62,397 nucleotides of DNA from Candidatus Delongbacteria bacterium. Lineage in GTDB: Bacteria; UBA4055. The stretch covers positions 1 through 62,397 of the forward strand of contig JAFGVM010000098.1 in assembly GCA_016937995.1 (NCBI GenBank), written 5' to 3'. Each line of letters begins with the position of its first letter. Within the stretch, counting starts at the first letter, position 1. Position numbers and translations under genes: made by a program. The notes under the pieces were generated by a model. The model made no database searches, was not told the DNA's origin, and was given only the letters and a program-made list of their open reading frames with translations. Of the stretch, positions 37,510 through 46,738 are shown one piece after another.

Positions 37510-38289
37510 GTGGAAGAGCAAAAGGACTATAGGATAAGTTTCTTTAGACCCACCACACCATTTTCAAGGACCAATAGAAACCTTGTGATCATTCTGGTTC
37601 TGATATGGGCAATTTGTGTGTTCGGTTTTCAGATCCTTTTAAGGGTCATGGAGAAACCAACACCTGAAAAAGCACTCATTACTTTCGAGAAAGTATGGGG
37701 AAATGTTAAAGATGGTAGTGCAGTTGAATCAGAAAAAATAGAATTTGCAAACTCAGTTCTAATGGTATTGGGAAAATCGACACTGGCTGCAAAACCAGAA
37801 AAAAGAGCAGTCTTGGATAATGCTTTAAGCTGGGTTGTTTATGACCTGATGTCCGGAGATTCTTTAAGAAGTACATTTATTACTGAAATTGAAAACTTCG
37901 AAAAACAAAAAGCTAATGAAAATCTTGACTTGAAAGATGTGAATTATCTAAATGCCAAAACAAGCATAATTAACAGAGTTGCTCCGCTATTGGGAATTGA
38001 AACTTACAGCTTAAAAGCTAAACTTCTTCCTCATGAGCTTAAGTCTGATGGTCTTGTTGAATTCAAAGCGGAAAATAAAGAAAAAATACATTCAGTTATG
38101 AGTTTATATCTTACCCATAATCAATCTGTTCTTACTGATACAGTATTTCTTGGATTTCCGTTTCATTATTTCTATACCGCTGTTTTCCTGCTTATTCTAT
38201 TCGTTGTTCTATGCTGGGTTTATAGCTTTAAGATAGATAGATTACACACAAAATCAGGACACTTTAATAAACCTTCGGAATCTAATTAA
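37510..38289 (+). CDS. Membrane protein, possible enlarged DUF4212-like symporter subunit
   Basis: A 259-residue protein with two membrane segments: one near the N-terminus (about 24-45, LVIILVLIWAICVFGFQI) and one near the C-terminus (about 215-245, FYTAVFLLILFVVLCWVYSF). A polar insert of about 160 residues lies between them. SSS acetate symporters are often preceded by a small DUF4212 subunit with exactly two such segments and an FGFP-like motif before the second; here FLGFPFHYF is present. I read this as that subunit with a large insertion. The start is GTG preceded by GGGGG. It ends 17 nt before the symporter gene. Confidence 0.65.
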   Translation: MEEQKDYRISFFRPTTPFSRTNRNLVIILVLIWAICVFGFQILLRVMEKPTPEKALITFEKVWGNVKDGSAVESEKIEFANSVLMVLGKSTLAAKPEKRAVLDNALSWVVYDLMSGDSLRSTFITEIENFEKQKANENLDLKDVNYLNAKTSIINRVAPLLGIETYSLKAKLLPHELKSDGLVEFKAENKEKIHSVMSLYLTHNQSVLTDTVFLGFPFHYFYTAVFLLILFVVLCWVYSFKIDRLHTKSGHFNKPSESN

Positions 38290-38306
38290 AAATTTGAGGA
38301 AATATA

Positions 38307-39971
38307 ATGAAAAAAATAATTTTAATCGGTCTTTTCCTTTATACTTTTCTTCTGAATGCTGCTAACGGAGTACAATTGGAAGGTGGTTTTAAAGTTGGAC
38401 CGGCGATAATTCTAATATCTATACTGGTATTGTTTGTACTGGTAGGAGTATTTAATCAGGCAAAAGACACATCTGACTATTATGCTGCGGGAAGAAGTAT
38501 TTCTCGAGTTGGCTCAGGTATGGCTATTGCATCAAACTGGATGAGTGCGGCTTCATTTCTTGGAATGGCTGCTCTTATGTACGGATCGGGTTATCACGGC
38601 CTGGCTTATGTTGTGGGTTGGACAGGTGGATATGTACTTCTACTTATCCTTATGGCAGGCCAGATCAGAAAATATGGAAAATACACCGCACCTGATTTTA
38701 TTGGTGATAGATACTATTCTACCGGATTGAGAGCTGTATCAGCAATAGTTGCGATTTTAATATCCATTTCTTATTGCGTTGGTCAATTCGGAGGTATCGG
38801 TCTGATGTTCAAATGGGTTTTGGGGTTGGATTATTATTGGTCTGTCATCATCGGAGGTACTGTAGTTTTGGCTTATACTATGATATCTGGAATGCTCGGA
38901 GTTACTAAAAATATGCAGATCCAGTATGTGATTATTATTGTATCATTCTTAATCCCGCTGTTCATGATGACTTTTAAATTTGACTACTTCTGGCTGTTAC
39001 CTCAAATCGGATACGGTGCTGCAGTCAGTGATATCGTAAACGGAATACCTGCTCCAGAGATCAGTAACCTGCTCAATGCGTTCGGACATGACTTTGCGAT
39101 TCTGCCGAGTCCTGAATATGCTATGCCTTGGGATGCTTCAACCGGTCAGACATTCTTTCAATGGATGGCTATTGTTTTCTCCCTAATGCTTGGAACAGCA
39201 GGATTACCACATGTAATTCAGAGATTCTATGTAGTACCTAGGGCTAGAGATGCCAGATGGTCTGTTGTTTGGGGTTTATTCTTCATTTCAATTTTATATT
39301 GGAGTGCTCCGGTATTCTCAGCATTAGGAAAAATACTTTCGGCAAATCCTGAGATCGGTCAGCTTGCACCGGATGCAATTGTAATTTATACTGCTCAGAT
39401 CGCAAATCTTAATCCTCTTATTGTAGGATTTTTGGCTGCAGGAGCAATTTCTGCTGCTTTTTCTACAGTTTCAGGACTTCTTGTTGCGGGAGCCTCTGCT
39501 TTCTCACATGACCTATATTTTAAAGTTCTTAACCCAGATTCTACTCCTAAGAAGCAGATGTTCATGGCAAGAATGGCGACAATTCTTATGACAATTATCG
39601 TTATGGCAATTGCAATGTTGAAACTTGCATTGATAGCTCAGCTGGTGGCTTTGGCATTCTCATTGGCCGCTGTAACTATCTTCCCATTATTCCTTTTGGG
39701 GATCTGGTGGAGTGGATCGAACAAGAAAGGAGCAATTGCTGGTTTGACTGTCGGATTAACCGTAGCAGGTATATCATTAGTTTATTTCCTTTCCGCAAAA
39801 TACGGATGGGCTTTACCTGGTCAGGAATTCTTTACATTCTGGTTGGGTGCATGGTATTTCGCATGGATCGGTGCTCCTTTGGCTATACTTACAAATATCG
39901 TTGTTTCTCTTTTCACTGAAGAAACTCCTTACGAGATAAGAAAGTTCTTAGTGGAGAAAGTTCATACATAA
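38307..39971 (+). CDS. Sodium:solute symporter, acetate/monocarboxylate permease-like
   Basis: SSS-family carrier coupling Na+ to uptake of a small solute; the neighbour acs suggests acetate. The 554-residue protein has an N-terminal hydrophobic segment and about 13 membrane helices. Landmark motifs are DYYAAGRSISRVGSGMAIA, NWMSAASFLGMA, YTMISGMLGVTKNMQIQY, GTAGLPHVIQRFYVVP and the sodium-site region GAISAAFSTVSGLLVAGASA. All are characteristic of the ActP/VC_2705 branch. A GAGGAA site precedes the start. It forms an operon with the preceding two-helix protein and is followed by a strong terminator. Confidence 0.92.
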   Translation: MKKIILIGLFLYTFLLNAANGVQLEGGFKVGPAIILISILVLFVLVGVFNQAKDTSDYYAAGRSISRVGSGMAIASNWMSAASFLGMAALMYGSGYHGLAYVVGWTGGYVLLLILMAGQIRKYGKYTAPDFIGDRYYSTGLRAVSAIVAILISISYCVGQFGGIGLMFKWVLGLDYYWSVIIGGTVVLAYTMISGMLGVTKNMQIQYVIIIVSFLIPLFMMTFKFDYFWLLPQIGYGAAVSDIVNGIPAPEISNLLNAFGHDFAILPSPEYAMPWDASTGQTFFQWMAIVFSLMLGTAGLPHVIQRFYVVPRARDARWSVVWGLFFISILYWSAPVFSALGKILSANPEIGQLAPDAIVIYTAQIANLNPLIVGFLAAGAISAAFSTVSGLLVAGASAFSHDLYFKVLNPDSTPKKQMFMARMATILMTIIVMAIAMLKLALIAQLVALAFSLAAVTIFPLFLLGIWWSGSNKKGAIAGLTVGLTVAGISLVYFLSAKYGWALPGQEFFTFWLGAWYFAWIGAPLAILTNIVVSLFTEETPYEIRKFLVEKVHT

Positions 39972-40003
39972 GTTTACTTCAGAGAAATAATTGATTATAT
40001 TTA

Positions 40004-40031
40004 AGCTCGGATCTGGATCCGAGCTTTTTTT
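40004..40031 (+). terminator. Rho-independent terminator of the symporter operon
   Basis: AGCTCGGATC (40004-40013) pairs perfectly with GATCCGAGCT (40016-40025), followed by seven T. Confidence 0.9.
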
Positions 40032-40052
40032 ATAAAAAAAATGTTCATGGAA

Positions 40053-40072
40053 CAAGGGTTTTCAACCCCTTG
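40053..40072. repeat. Intergenic inverted repeat
   Basis: CAAGGG pairs with CCCTTG, extended by TT/AA with one bulge. It lies between the symporter terminator and the next gene; no T-run. Possibly another member of the palindromic intergenic elements in this window. Confidence 0.35.
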
Positions 40073-40102
40073 CAACATCGAATCATAATATAAAGGAGAA
40101 CT

Positions 40103-40849
40103 ATGATAAACCTGACACCAGGTACTAAAAAACTTACCGTTATAATGCTGATCATTACAGTGATCGGTGTATTGATTGCTTACAATTACTACAGCTATAT
40201 TAACGAAATTGAAGATCCAAGGATATTACATATAAAAAAAATACATTTGAGATACAATCAGGCTGTTACTGAAAATACGATTGGTGAAGCTATCGCATTG
40301 CTGGATTTTATGGATACTGAATACAGTAAGATCCGGCATTATCACAATTCATTTGAGCGTGGAGTACTCTGCACAGATAAAGCAGCTATTTATTTAACAA
40401 TGGCATTGTATCACACAACTGATGAAGATGAAAAATTAAAATTCCTGGACCTTTCCAAGGCATTTCTTGACAGTTGTATTCATTTTTATGATAATTGGCA
40501 AAACGAATATTCTGATCTTAATGAAGATATGATCAATGAAAAGGTTACTCAAGACTTTTCAGACATTGAATCTGATTACAAAGCTGATATTATCGCTAAG
40601 AGAATTATCGATATAAAATTTGCTCTGGAGGAAATAGATAGAAGATATTCTGTGACATACACAAACCTTGGTATCGTTATGCGCCATAAACTCAAGCAGG
40701 ATTCTGCTATTTTCTTTTATAAAAAAGCTCTCGATCTCTGGAAAGATAATCATGTTGCCAAAAGTAACCTGAATGTACTTATGGGTGGAGAGCCTATCAA
40801 AAGAGGGATGCTGGAAAAGATGTTCCCGCCTGAGAGAGATAAAGAGTAA
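40103..40849 (+). CDS. Membrane-anchored hypothetical protein with TPR-like helices
   Basis: A 248-residue protein with an N-terminal membrane anchor (about 10-28, TVIMLIITVIGVLIAYNYY). The mostly helical body ends in a single clear tetratricopeptide repeat ('TYTNLGIVMRHKLKQDSAIF' through the Asp-Leu-Trp-Lys segment). AAAGGAGAACT precedes the ATG. It stands alone between two terminators. No family is recognised; a scaffold role on the periplasmic side is plausible for this architecture. Confidence 0.7.
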   Translation: MINLTPGTKKLTVIMLIITVIGVLIAYNYYSYINEIEDPRILHIKKIHLRYNQAVTENTIGEAIALLDFMDTEYSKIRHYHNSFERGVLCTDKAAIYLTMALYHTTDEDEKLKFLDLSKAFLDSCIHFYDNWQNEYSDLNEDMINEKVTQDFSDIESDYKADIIAKRIIDIKFALEEIDRRYSVTYTNLGIVMRHKLKQDSAIFFYKKALDLWKDNHVAKSNLNVLMGGEPIKRGMLEKMFPPERDKE

Positions 40850-40896
40850 AAAAAAGGCAATTCATTCGGATTGACCTTAAAAATGAACTCGAAAAA

Positions 40897-40927
40897 GGGA
40901 TATAGATCATTATACCCCATCGCTTTT
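40897..40927 (+). terminator. Terminator between convergent genes
   Basis: GGG-A-TATA (40897-40904) pairs with TATA-C-CCC (40911-40918) with one mismatch, followed by ATCGCTTTTTTT. It serves the plus-strand gene ending at 40849. Confidence 0.6.
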
Positions 40928-40928
40928 T

Positions 40929-42980
40929 TTACTTCTCTATTCTTATCCTTGCATCTACTGCAATAACACTATTAGCTGTTCCAAGTAGAGGATTCAGGTC
41001 TAACTCCCTTATCTCAGGAGCTACTTCAACCAATTTTGAAAGTCTTGTGATTATCTCAGCAAAAATATCTTCATTAACGCCTTCTTTACCTCTGACACCT
41101 TTAACGATCTTATAACTTTTTAACGATCTTATCATTGATAAAGCTTCCTCTTTATATATCGGGGCCAAAGATTGAGCTGTATCTTTAAAAACCTCAATAT
41201 AAATACCACCTAATCCACAAAGGATCATGTGACCGAAGTTATCTTCGTAATTAACACCTGCAAAGAATTCGCTTCCGGATAGCATAGGCTGGATCAGAAT
41301 TCCTTCAAAACCTTCTATCTGCTCCATTCTATAATATTCATCCCTGATCTCCTGTTCTGATGTAATATTTAAAGCGATACCGCCTACATCTGACTTATGG
41401 ACCGGACCAACTATCTTCATTACAATAGGATAATCAAATTCTTCAGCTTTTTCTATTATACCGTTGATATCTTTAGAAACAAATTCCGGAACTCTTGGAA
41501 TACCAGCAGCATCTAAGATATTAACAACATTATTTGGTTGAAGATATCCGTTCTCAGACGAATCTATAATACTTCTAATAGCAGTAGTATCAACATTTAC
41601 AGTATCCTCATCTGGAAAGTCAGCATTAGAGTTATGAACAGAAGTTAAAGCATTTCCCAGATTAACTTCATCAGAAAAATAAACTCTTCCAAGAGATTTG
41701 AAGTGCTCGATCTCTTTTTCTGTTGTCACAATGGAAGGTAATAACGGGAATATCGGCTTTTTCGAGGTCTTCATTTTCTCATTAAGAAGATCATAAACAT
41801 CGTAGATCTCAAATAATCCCGGAGAACCGAAGATAACGACCATTCCATCAATGTTATCAAATTTATTATCAACATAATCAATTATTATTCCAAGCTGCTC
41901 AGCATTTCCTGTTGCTAAAAAATCTATTGGATTGCTTACTGATGATCCCGGATATAATTTTTCCAGTAATTCTTCAGCATATTTTCCTTCAAGATGAGGA
42001 ACTGACATTCCACCCTTGGAAAGACTGTCGGTAAGCATAACACCCGGACCACCAGCATGAGTTATTACCGCAATATTTTTACCTTTTAATTCTTTTTGAG
42101 ATAAAATTGAAGCAACATAAATAAGTTCTTCTCTACCATAGCATCTTACAATACCTGCTTTTTTAAAAAGAGCTTCAACTGCTTTGTCCGGTGTTGCCAG
42201 AGCTCCTGTATGTGAAGAAGCTGCCCGACTACCTGCATCAGAACTTCCCGCTTTTATTGCAGCTATTTTACATCCCTTTCTGATAAGAGACCTTGCGTGT
42301 TTCAACAACAGGCTAGGTTTATTAATATTTTCCATATAAAGAAGTTTAACTTTTGAACTTTTATCCTGATCGAATGTCTCATCCCAATATTTTAAAACTT
42401 CCTCAACACCTATCTGAGCACTGTTGCCAACTGAAAAAAGACTTGCAAACGAAAGCCCCATAGGCATACCTTTTTCGATAATAAATGCTGCAGTTGCCCC
42501 TGAACCACTGACAAAATCACAACCTTTGGGATCAAGTTTTGGTATCGGTCCTGCAAAAATACCGTTATAACTTGGATTCAGAACACCGATACAGTTAGGT
42601 CCTATCAGTGAGGCCTTGTTTTTATTTACTATTTCAACGATCTCTCTTTCCAACATTTTTCCTTTTTCACCCATTTCTCCAAAACCTGCAGAGAGTATAA
42701 TGAATGCTTTTGTATTCTTTTTTTCAGCCAAAATAGTTACATATTCCTTAACATATTTTACTGCCACAGCGATTATCGCAAGCTCAACTTCAGGGAGTTC
42801 TTCAATGGAATGACAATTAATTCCCTGAACGACGTTCTCTTTTGCGTTTATTGCATAAATATTACCTGAAAAATTGCCTGAAAGAATATTTTTAAGAACT
42901 TTACCGCCGATCTTTGACGGATTTTCAGAAGCACCTACGACCACTATAGATCTAGGATTTATCAATTCATTATTAATCAT
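40929..42980 (-). CDS. Acyl-CoA/acetyl-CoA synthetase, ADP-forming (fused alpha-beta)
   Basis: Converts an acyl-CoA, ADP and phosphate to the free acid, ATP and CoA, an energy-conserving step in anaerobes; it is reversible. The 683-residue protein starts with a CoA-binding Rossmann domain (SIVVVGASENPSKIGGKVL). Two ligase domains follow, with GPNCIGVLNP and the phospho-histidine in SSHTGALATPDKAVE (near residue 255). The C-terminal ATP-grasp beta part has VMKIVGPVHKSDVGGIALN. It follows ridA and tryptophanase (30 and 15 nt gaps), which places it at the end of an amino-acid fermentation pathway. Confidence 0.92.
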   Translation of the reverse strand: MINNELINPRSIVVVGASENPSKIGGKVLKNILSGNFSGNIYAINAKENVVQGINCHSIEELPEVELAIIAVAVKYVKEYVTILAEKKNTKAFIILSAGFGEMGEKGKMLEREIVEIVNKNKASLIGPNCIGVLNPSYNGIFAGPIPKLDPKGCDFVSGSGATAAFIIEKGMPMGLSFASLFSVGNSAQIGVEEVLKYWDETFDQDKSSKVKLLYMENINKPSLLLKHARSLIRKGCKIAAIKAGSSDAGSRAASSHTGALATPDKAVEALFKKAGIVRCYGREELIYVASILSQKELKGKNIAVITHAGGPGVMLTDSLSKGGMSVPHLEGKYAEELLEKLYPGSSVSNPIDFLATGNAEQLGIIIDYVDNKFDNIDGMVVIFGSPGLFEIYDVYDLLNEKMKTSKKPIFPLLPSIVTTEKEIEHFKSLGRVYFSDEVNLGNALTSVHNSNADFPDEDTVNVDTTAIRSIIDSSENGYLQPNNVVNILDAAGIPRVPEFVSKDINGIIEKAEEFDYPIVMKIVGPVHKSDVGGIALNITSEQEIRDEYYRMEQIEGFEGILIQPMLSGSEFFAGVNYEDNFGHMILCGLGGIYIEVFKDTAQSLAPIYKEEALSMIRSLKSYKIVKGVRGKEGVNEDIFAEIITRLSKLVEVAPEIRELDLNPLLGTANSVIAVDARIRIEK

Positions 42981-43010
42981 ATCTGACTCTGGTTTACCAT
43001 TATTTAAATT

Positions 43011-43388
43011 TTATTTTATCGCTATCGTTTCTATCTCTATCAGTACTGACAAAGGCAATTCTTTTACGGCGAAAGCTGCTCTTGCAGGGAAAGGAGCAGA
43101 ATAATACTTTGAGTAAACATCGTTCATTGCTTTGAAATTTGCCATATCTGAAAGTAAACATGTTGTTTTTACAACATCACTAAAACTATATCCTGCCTCT
43201 TTAAGTATAGATTCAATATTCTTAAATACCATTTCGGTTTGTTCTGTTATAGTACCTTCAACTATTTTACCGGTTGCGGGATCTACAGGTAATTGACCTG
43301 AAATATATAATATCCCGTTTTTCTCTATTGCCTGACTGTAAGGTCCTATGGCTTTCGGTGCATTTTCTGTGTTTATCATCTTTTTCAT
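43011..43388 (-). CDS. ridA: RidA family enamine/imine deaminase
   Basis: Hydrolyses reactive 2-aminoacrylate and related imines to 2-oxoacids plus ammonia. The 125-residue protein shows the whole family signature: 'APKAIGPYSQAIEKNGILYI', SGQLPVDP, the 'NIESILKEAGYSFSDVVKTT' helix, and the arginine-containing PFPARAAFAVKELP with the terminal VLIEIETIAI strand. It lies 15 nt downstream of tryptophanase, whose beta-elimination releases exactly this aminoacrylate intermediate, so the pairing is mechanistically sensible. Confidence 0.95.
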   Translation of the reverse strand: MKKMINTENAPKAIGPYSQAIEKNGILYISGQLPVDPATGKIVEGTITEQTEMVFKNIESILKEAGYSFSDVVKTTCLLSDMANFKAMNDVYSKYYSAPFPARAAFAVKELPLSVLIEIETIAIK

Positions 43389-43403
43389 AGATCTTCCTTA
43401 TCG

Positions 43404-44780
43404 TTATATTTTATCCAACTTTACAGTAAAGTGTCTCATTATCGGAGCTTCCGATAAAATTTTAAGACCGTTCTTATATTCATTTCTTCTGTCAAACACA
43501 TTCTTCATTGAAGCAGCTATATAATCCATGTGATTATTTGTGTAGACCCTCCTTGGGATAGCAAGTCTGAGAAGTTCTAATTTAGGATATCTGTCTTCTC
43601 TTGTAACTGGATCTCTATCCGCCAACAAAGTACCTATTTCAACACCTCTTACTCCACCTTCAACATAAAGCTCAACACCTAATAACTGAGCAGGATATTC
43701 ACTCTGAGGAATGTGAGGGAAGAATTTTTTTGCATCAACAAAAATGGCATGTCCACCGAAAGGTTCCATAACAGGAATACCGTAGTCTTTCATTTTCTGA
43801 CCAAGATATGCAACCTGTTTTATCCTTGACTCCAAATAATCAAATTCAGTTCCTTCATCAAGACCCTGAGCCAGTGCTCCCATATCTCTTCCACTCATAC
43901 CACCGTAAGTAATAAATCCTTCATAGATAATGTTAAAAGTTGAAGCCTGTTTAAATAAGTCTTCATCTCTAAGACCGATGAAACCACCCATATTTACAAT
44001 AGCATCTTTCTTGCTGCTCATGGTCATTCCATCTGCGTATGAGAAAGTCTCTTTCACTATATCTTTGATAGTTTTATCCTGATATCCCTCTTCTCTTATC
44101 TTGATAAAATATGCATTTTCTGCAAATCTGGCACTGTCAATTATCAGTCTTGTTCCATATTTCTTACAAAGTTCTGAAACTCCCTTTAAATTCTTCATTG
44201 ATACCGGTTGTCCTCCGGATGTATTATTCGTAAGTGTCATAATGACCATAGGTATCTTTTCTATCGGGTTTTCAGATAGAACTTTTTCCAGTTTTTCAAG
44301 ATCCACATTTCCTTTGAAAGGATGGATCAGAGTTGAATCAAAAGCTTCTTCAATTGTACAATCAACAGCTATAGCTTTTCTGAATTCAATATGACCTTTC
44401 GTTGTATCAAAATGTGAGTTTCCAGGAACTATATCCCCTTCTTTAACCAATACTGAAAATAGCACATTTTCAGCTGCTCTTCCCTGGTGAGTGGGAAGAA
44501 AATATTCAAAACCCAATATATCTTTAATAGCTTTTTTTAATTTGTAATAAGACCTTGCTCCGGCATAACTCTCATCACCGATCATTATTTCAGCCCACTG
44601 TTTATCACTCATCGCTCCGGTCCCTGAATCTGTTAACAGGTCGATGTAGACATAATCACTCTTTAGATTGAAAAGGTTGTAACTGGCTTCTTTGATCAGA
44701 CTATACCTTTCTTCTTTTGTGGTCCTTTTCAGCATTTCAATACTTTTGATCTTAAAAGGTTCTGCGTATGGTAAATCCAT
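43404..44780 (-). CDS. tnaA: Tryptophanase / tyrosine phenol-lyase family beta-eliminating lyase
   Basis: PLP enzyme splitting an aromatic amino acid into indole (or phenol), pyruvate and ammonia. The protein of about 458 residues shows YIDLLTDSGTGAMSDKQWA, THQGRAAENV, SGGQPVSMKNLK, DSARFAENAYFIK and the PLP lysine in MSSKKDAIVNMGG, with LRLAIPRRVYTNNHMD near the end. DSARFAENAYF and the C-terminal MRHFTVKLDKI resemble tryptophanase more than tyrosine phenol-lyase (DATRCVENAYF), so I favour tnaA. The start at 44780 has GGAG at good spacing and matches the family N-terminus (DLPYAEPFKIKSIE); a longer reading to 44882 adds non-conserved residues. Confidence 0.88.
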   Translation of the reverse strand: MDLPYAEPFKIKSIEMLKRTTKEERYSLIKEASYNLFNLKSDYVYIDLLTDSGTGAMSDKQWAEIMIGDESYAGARSYYKLKKAIKDILGFEYFLPTHQGRAAENVLFSVLVKEGDIVPGNSHFDTTKGHIEFRKAIAVDCTIEEAFDSTLIHPFKGNVDLEKLEKVLSENPIEKIPMVIMTLTNNTSGGQPVSMKNLKGVSELCKKYGTRLIIDSARFAENAYFIKIREEGYQDKTIKDIVKETFSYADGMTMSSKKDAIVNMGGFIGLRDEDLFKQASTFNIIYEGFITYGGMSGRDMGALAQGLDEGTEFDYLESRIKQVAYLGQKMKDYGIPVMEPFGGHAIFVDAKKFFPHIPQSEYPAQLLGVELYVEGGVRGVEIGTLLADRDPVTREDRYPKLELLRLAIPRRVYTNNHMDYIAASMKNVFDRRNEYKNGLKILSEAPIMRHFTVKLDKI

Positions 44781-44976
44781 TTTATTTCTCCATAAATTTA
44801 ATGTATCTGTTATTGATATTTTCAGTGTAATAAAGAAATAATTAAAATGCGGGAACTGGAATACAAACGAAAATATCCTCACATTGAAGTATTATTTCGT
44901 GAAGCTGATATTTACATGTCATATTTTCCATTGCGAATAATATAAAATAAAAGAGTCGAAATCAAAATTAAAATTA

Positions 44977-45459
44977 TTAAAAAGAATATGTTAGTATTAC
45001 ACCGGCATAAGTGGGTGAGATGGTTAATTTATCACCTTTTGTAATAATATCCCTTTTAAAATCAGAAAAGTAGGAATCGACATAAGCATCACCTGCAGAA
45101 AGAAGAATCGTTCCAATTGATAACCAGATAAAATTGTTCCGTTCTTTTTTGTACCTGTCAACAAGAAATTCTAAATTATTTAATTTTTGCAGATCAGGAT
45201 ATAGTTCCATACCTAATTTATCTATATCATCCTGTACATCATTAAGTCTCTGATTTTGGATAATAGCACCATAAATAAATACTGATTCAGCAGCAATATA
45301 AACACATGCTTTCAAATACTTCTGGTTATATATCTGACCTCCGCCAGGTATCGCCAGTGATAGAAAAAGGGGAACCTTGTGGTTTGATTCCCCTTTTAAA
45401 CTTAAACTACATAATAATGATATCAATAAAAAAAATGTATTTATATATCCGTTACTCAT
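44977..45459 (-). CDS. DUF5683 family membrane protein
   Basis: A 160-residue protein with a signal-like N-terminus. The hallmark IPGGGQIYNQKYLKACVYIA (about 35-55) is characteristic of DUF5683 proteins, which are frequent in Bacteroidetes and related phyla. A coiled middle section and a second membrane-embedded stretch (about 112-128) follow, and the C-terminus is beta-like, ending in F. Function unknown. It lies 9 nt downstream of pilC and may share the pilus operon's transcript. Confidence 0.78.
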   Translation of the reverse strand: MSNGYINTFFLLISLLCSLSLKGESNHKVPLFLSLAIPGGGQIYNQKYLKACVYIAAESVFIYGAIIQNQRLNDVQDDIDKLGMELYPDLQKLNNLEFLVDRYKKERNNFIWLSIGTILLSAGDAYVDSYFSDFKRDIITKGDKLTISPTYAGVILTYSF

Positions 45460-45468
45460 TTGTTTTTT

Positions 45469-46704
45469 CTAACCTTCAAGTGCCTCACCCATAGTGAAGA
45501 TAGGAAGATAGATCGCAACAACGATACCTCCAATGACCACACCCATGATAACGATAAGCAACGGTTCCATTAGAGATGAGAATCCTTTGATTTTCAATGC
45601 AACCTCAGCATCATAATACTCTGCGATCTTTTGCATTAATTCATCGATCTTACCTGTCTCTTCACCTGTCTCAATAAGTTGAATTAAAACATCGTCGAAT
45701 CTGTTTGCTTTCTTAAATGCAACTGACAATTCAATACCGTTACTAACATCAGTTCCAGCCTGCTTTAAAGCATTCTCATAAACGTAATTATTTGCAACAC
45801 GAGATGCGATCTCCATTGATTCAAGCATTGAAGTACCTGAGCTTAATAATAAAGCCAAAGTACTAGTTACCCTGGAAACAATGATCTGTCGGACAAGTTC
45901 TCCGAAAACAGGAGCGGTAATGATAAATTTATCCCATCCGTTCTGTACACCTTTCAATTTAAACAGCATCTTAATGCCATAAAACACTCCGGCCATACTT
46001 CCTATTACAAGGAAGAAATGGGCTTGCAATAAATCAGATGCATTCACAAGCATCTGAGTAGGAGCAGGCAGCTCACCACCCAAACTGCTAAATAGACCCT
46101 GGAATACAGGAATGATTTTCCAGACAATAATGAATACTGCAACAGCAGTAAATGACAGTACCATTTTAGGATACATCATAGCTGATTTTATGGATTGACG
46201 CATATTTGCTGTTTTTTCCATATATATCGCTAATGATCCCATTGCTTTCTCCAAATTACCTGAAGCCTCACCGGCTCTGACAATGTTCACATACATCTGA
46301 TCAAACTGTTTTGGGTGTTTACCAAGTGCCGATGAAAAATCAGAACCCGCGTTAATATCTTCATAAAGTTGATTCAAAATGGTCTTTAAAAGTATATTCT
46401 TCTGAGAATCAGCGATATTCTTAATACTTTTAGTGATCGTTACACCGGCGTTTATGAACGTAACCATCTGCCTAGTAAAGAAAACAAGATCTTCCAGTTT
46501 GATCTTTGTAGTCATTAGAGCTAATTTATCATTTAATGCCTGGAATCCTCCACCTGACTTATCCATCTTGATCTCAGTAATACTTACCGGTATCATATTC
46601 TGTTGCTGGAGTTTATTTACAACTTCGGTTTGACCTCCTGCCATGATCTCACCGGAAACGGTTTTCCCCGCAACATCTTTAGCTACATACCTGAACTTTG
46701 GCAT
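45469..46704 (-). CDS. pilC: Type IV pilus assembly / type II secretion inner-membrane platform protein
   Basis: Inner-membrane platform that couples the cytoplasmic motor ATPases to pilin polymerisation. The 411-residue protein has two T2SSF domains, each ending in membrane helices. Domain 1 (about 75-195) includes FFTRQMVTFINAGVTITKSI; domain 2 (about 275-400) includes TLALLLSSGTSMLESMEIA and ETGEETGKIDELMQKIAEYY, followed by the last transmembrane segment. The N-terminus reads KFRYVAKDVAGKTVSGEI, as in PilC. It follows the pilB fusion gene by 34 nt. Confidence 0.94.
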   Translation of the reverse strand: MPKFRYVAKDVAGKTVSGEIMAGGQTEVVNKLQQQNMIPVSITEIKMDKSGGGFQALNDKLALMTTKIKLEDLVFFTRQMVTFINAGVTITKSIKNIADSQKNILLKTILNQLYEDINAGSDFSSALGKHPKQFDQMYVNIVRAGEASGNLEKAMGSLAIYMEKTANMRQSIKSAMMYPKMVLSFTAVAVFIIVWKIIPVFQGLFSSLGGELPAPTQMLVNASDLLQAHFFLVIGSMAGVFYGIKMLFKLKGVQNGWDKFIITAPVFGELVRQIIVSRVTSTLALLLSSGTSMLESMEIASRVANNYVYENALKQAGTDVSNGIELSVAFKKANRFDDVLIQLIETGEETGKIDELMQKIAEYYDAEVALKIKGFSSLMEPLLIVIMGVVIGGIVVAIYLPIFTMGEALEG

Positions 46705-46738
46705 AATATCTTCCTCAAGTTTATTAGATTCTCAAAAA

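Noticed and set aside
44781-44882. N-terminal extension of tryptophanase
   Set aside because: The 34 residues are not conserved in the family, and a GGAG site at proper spacing marks the ATG at 44780.
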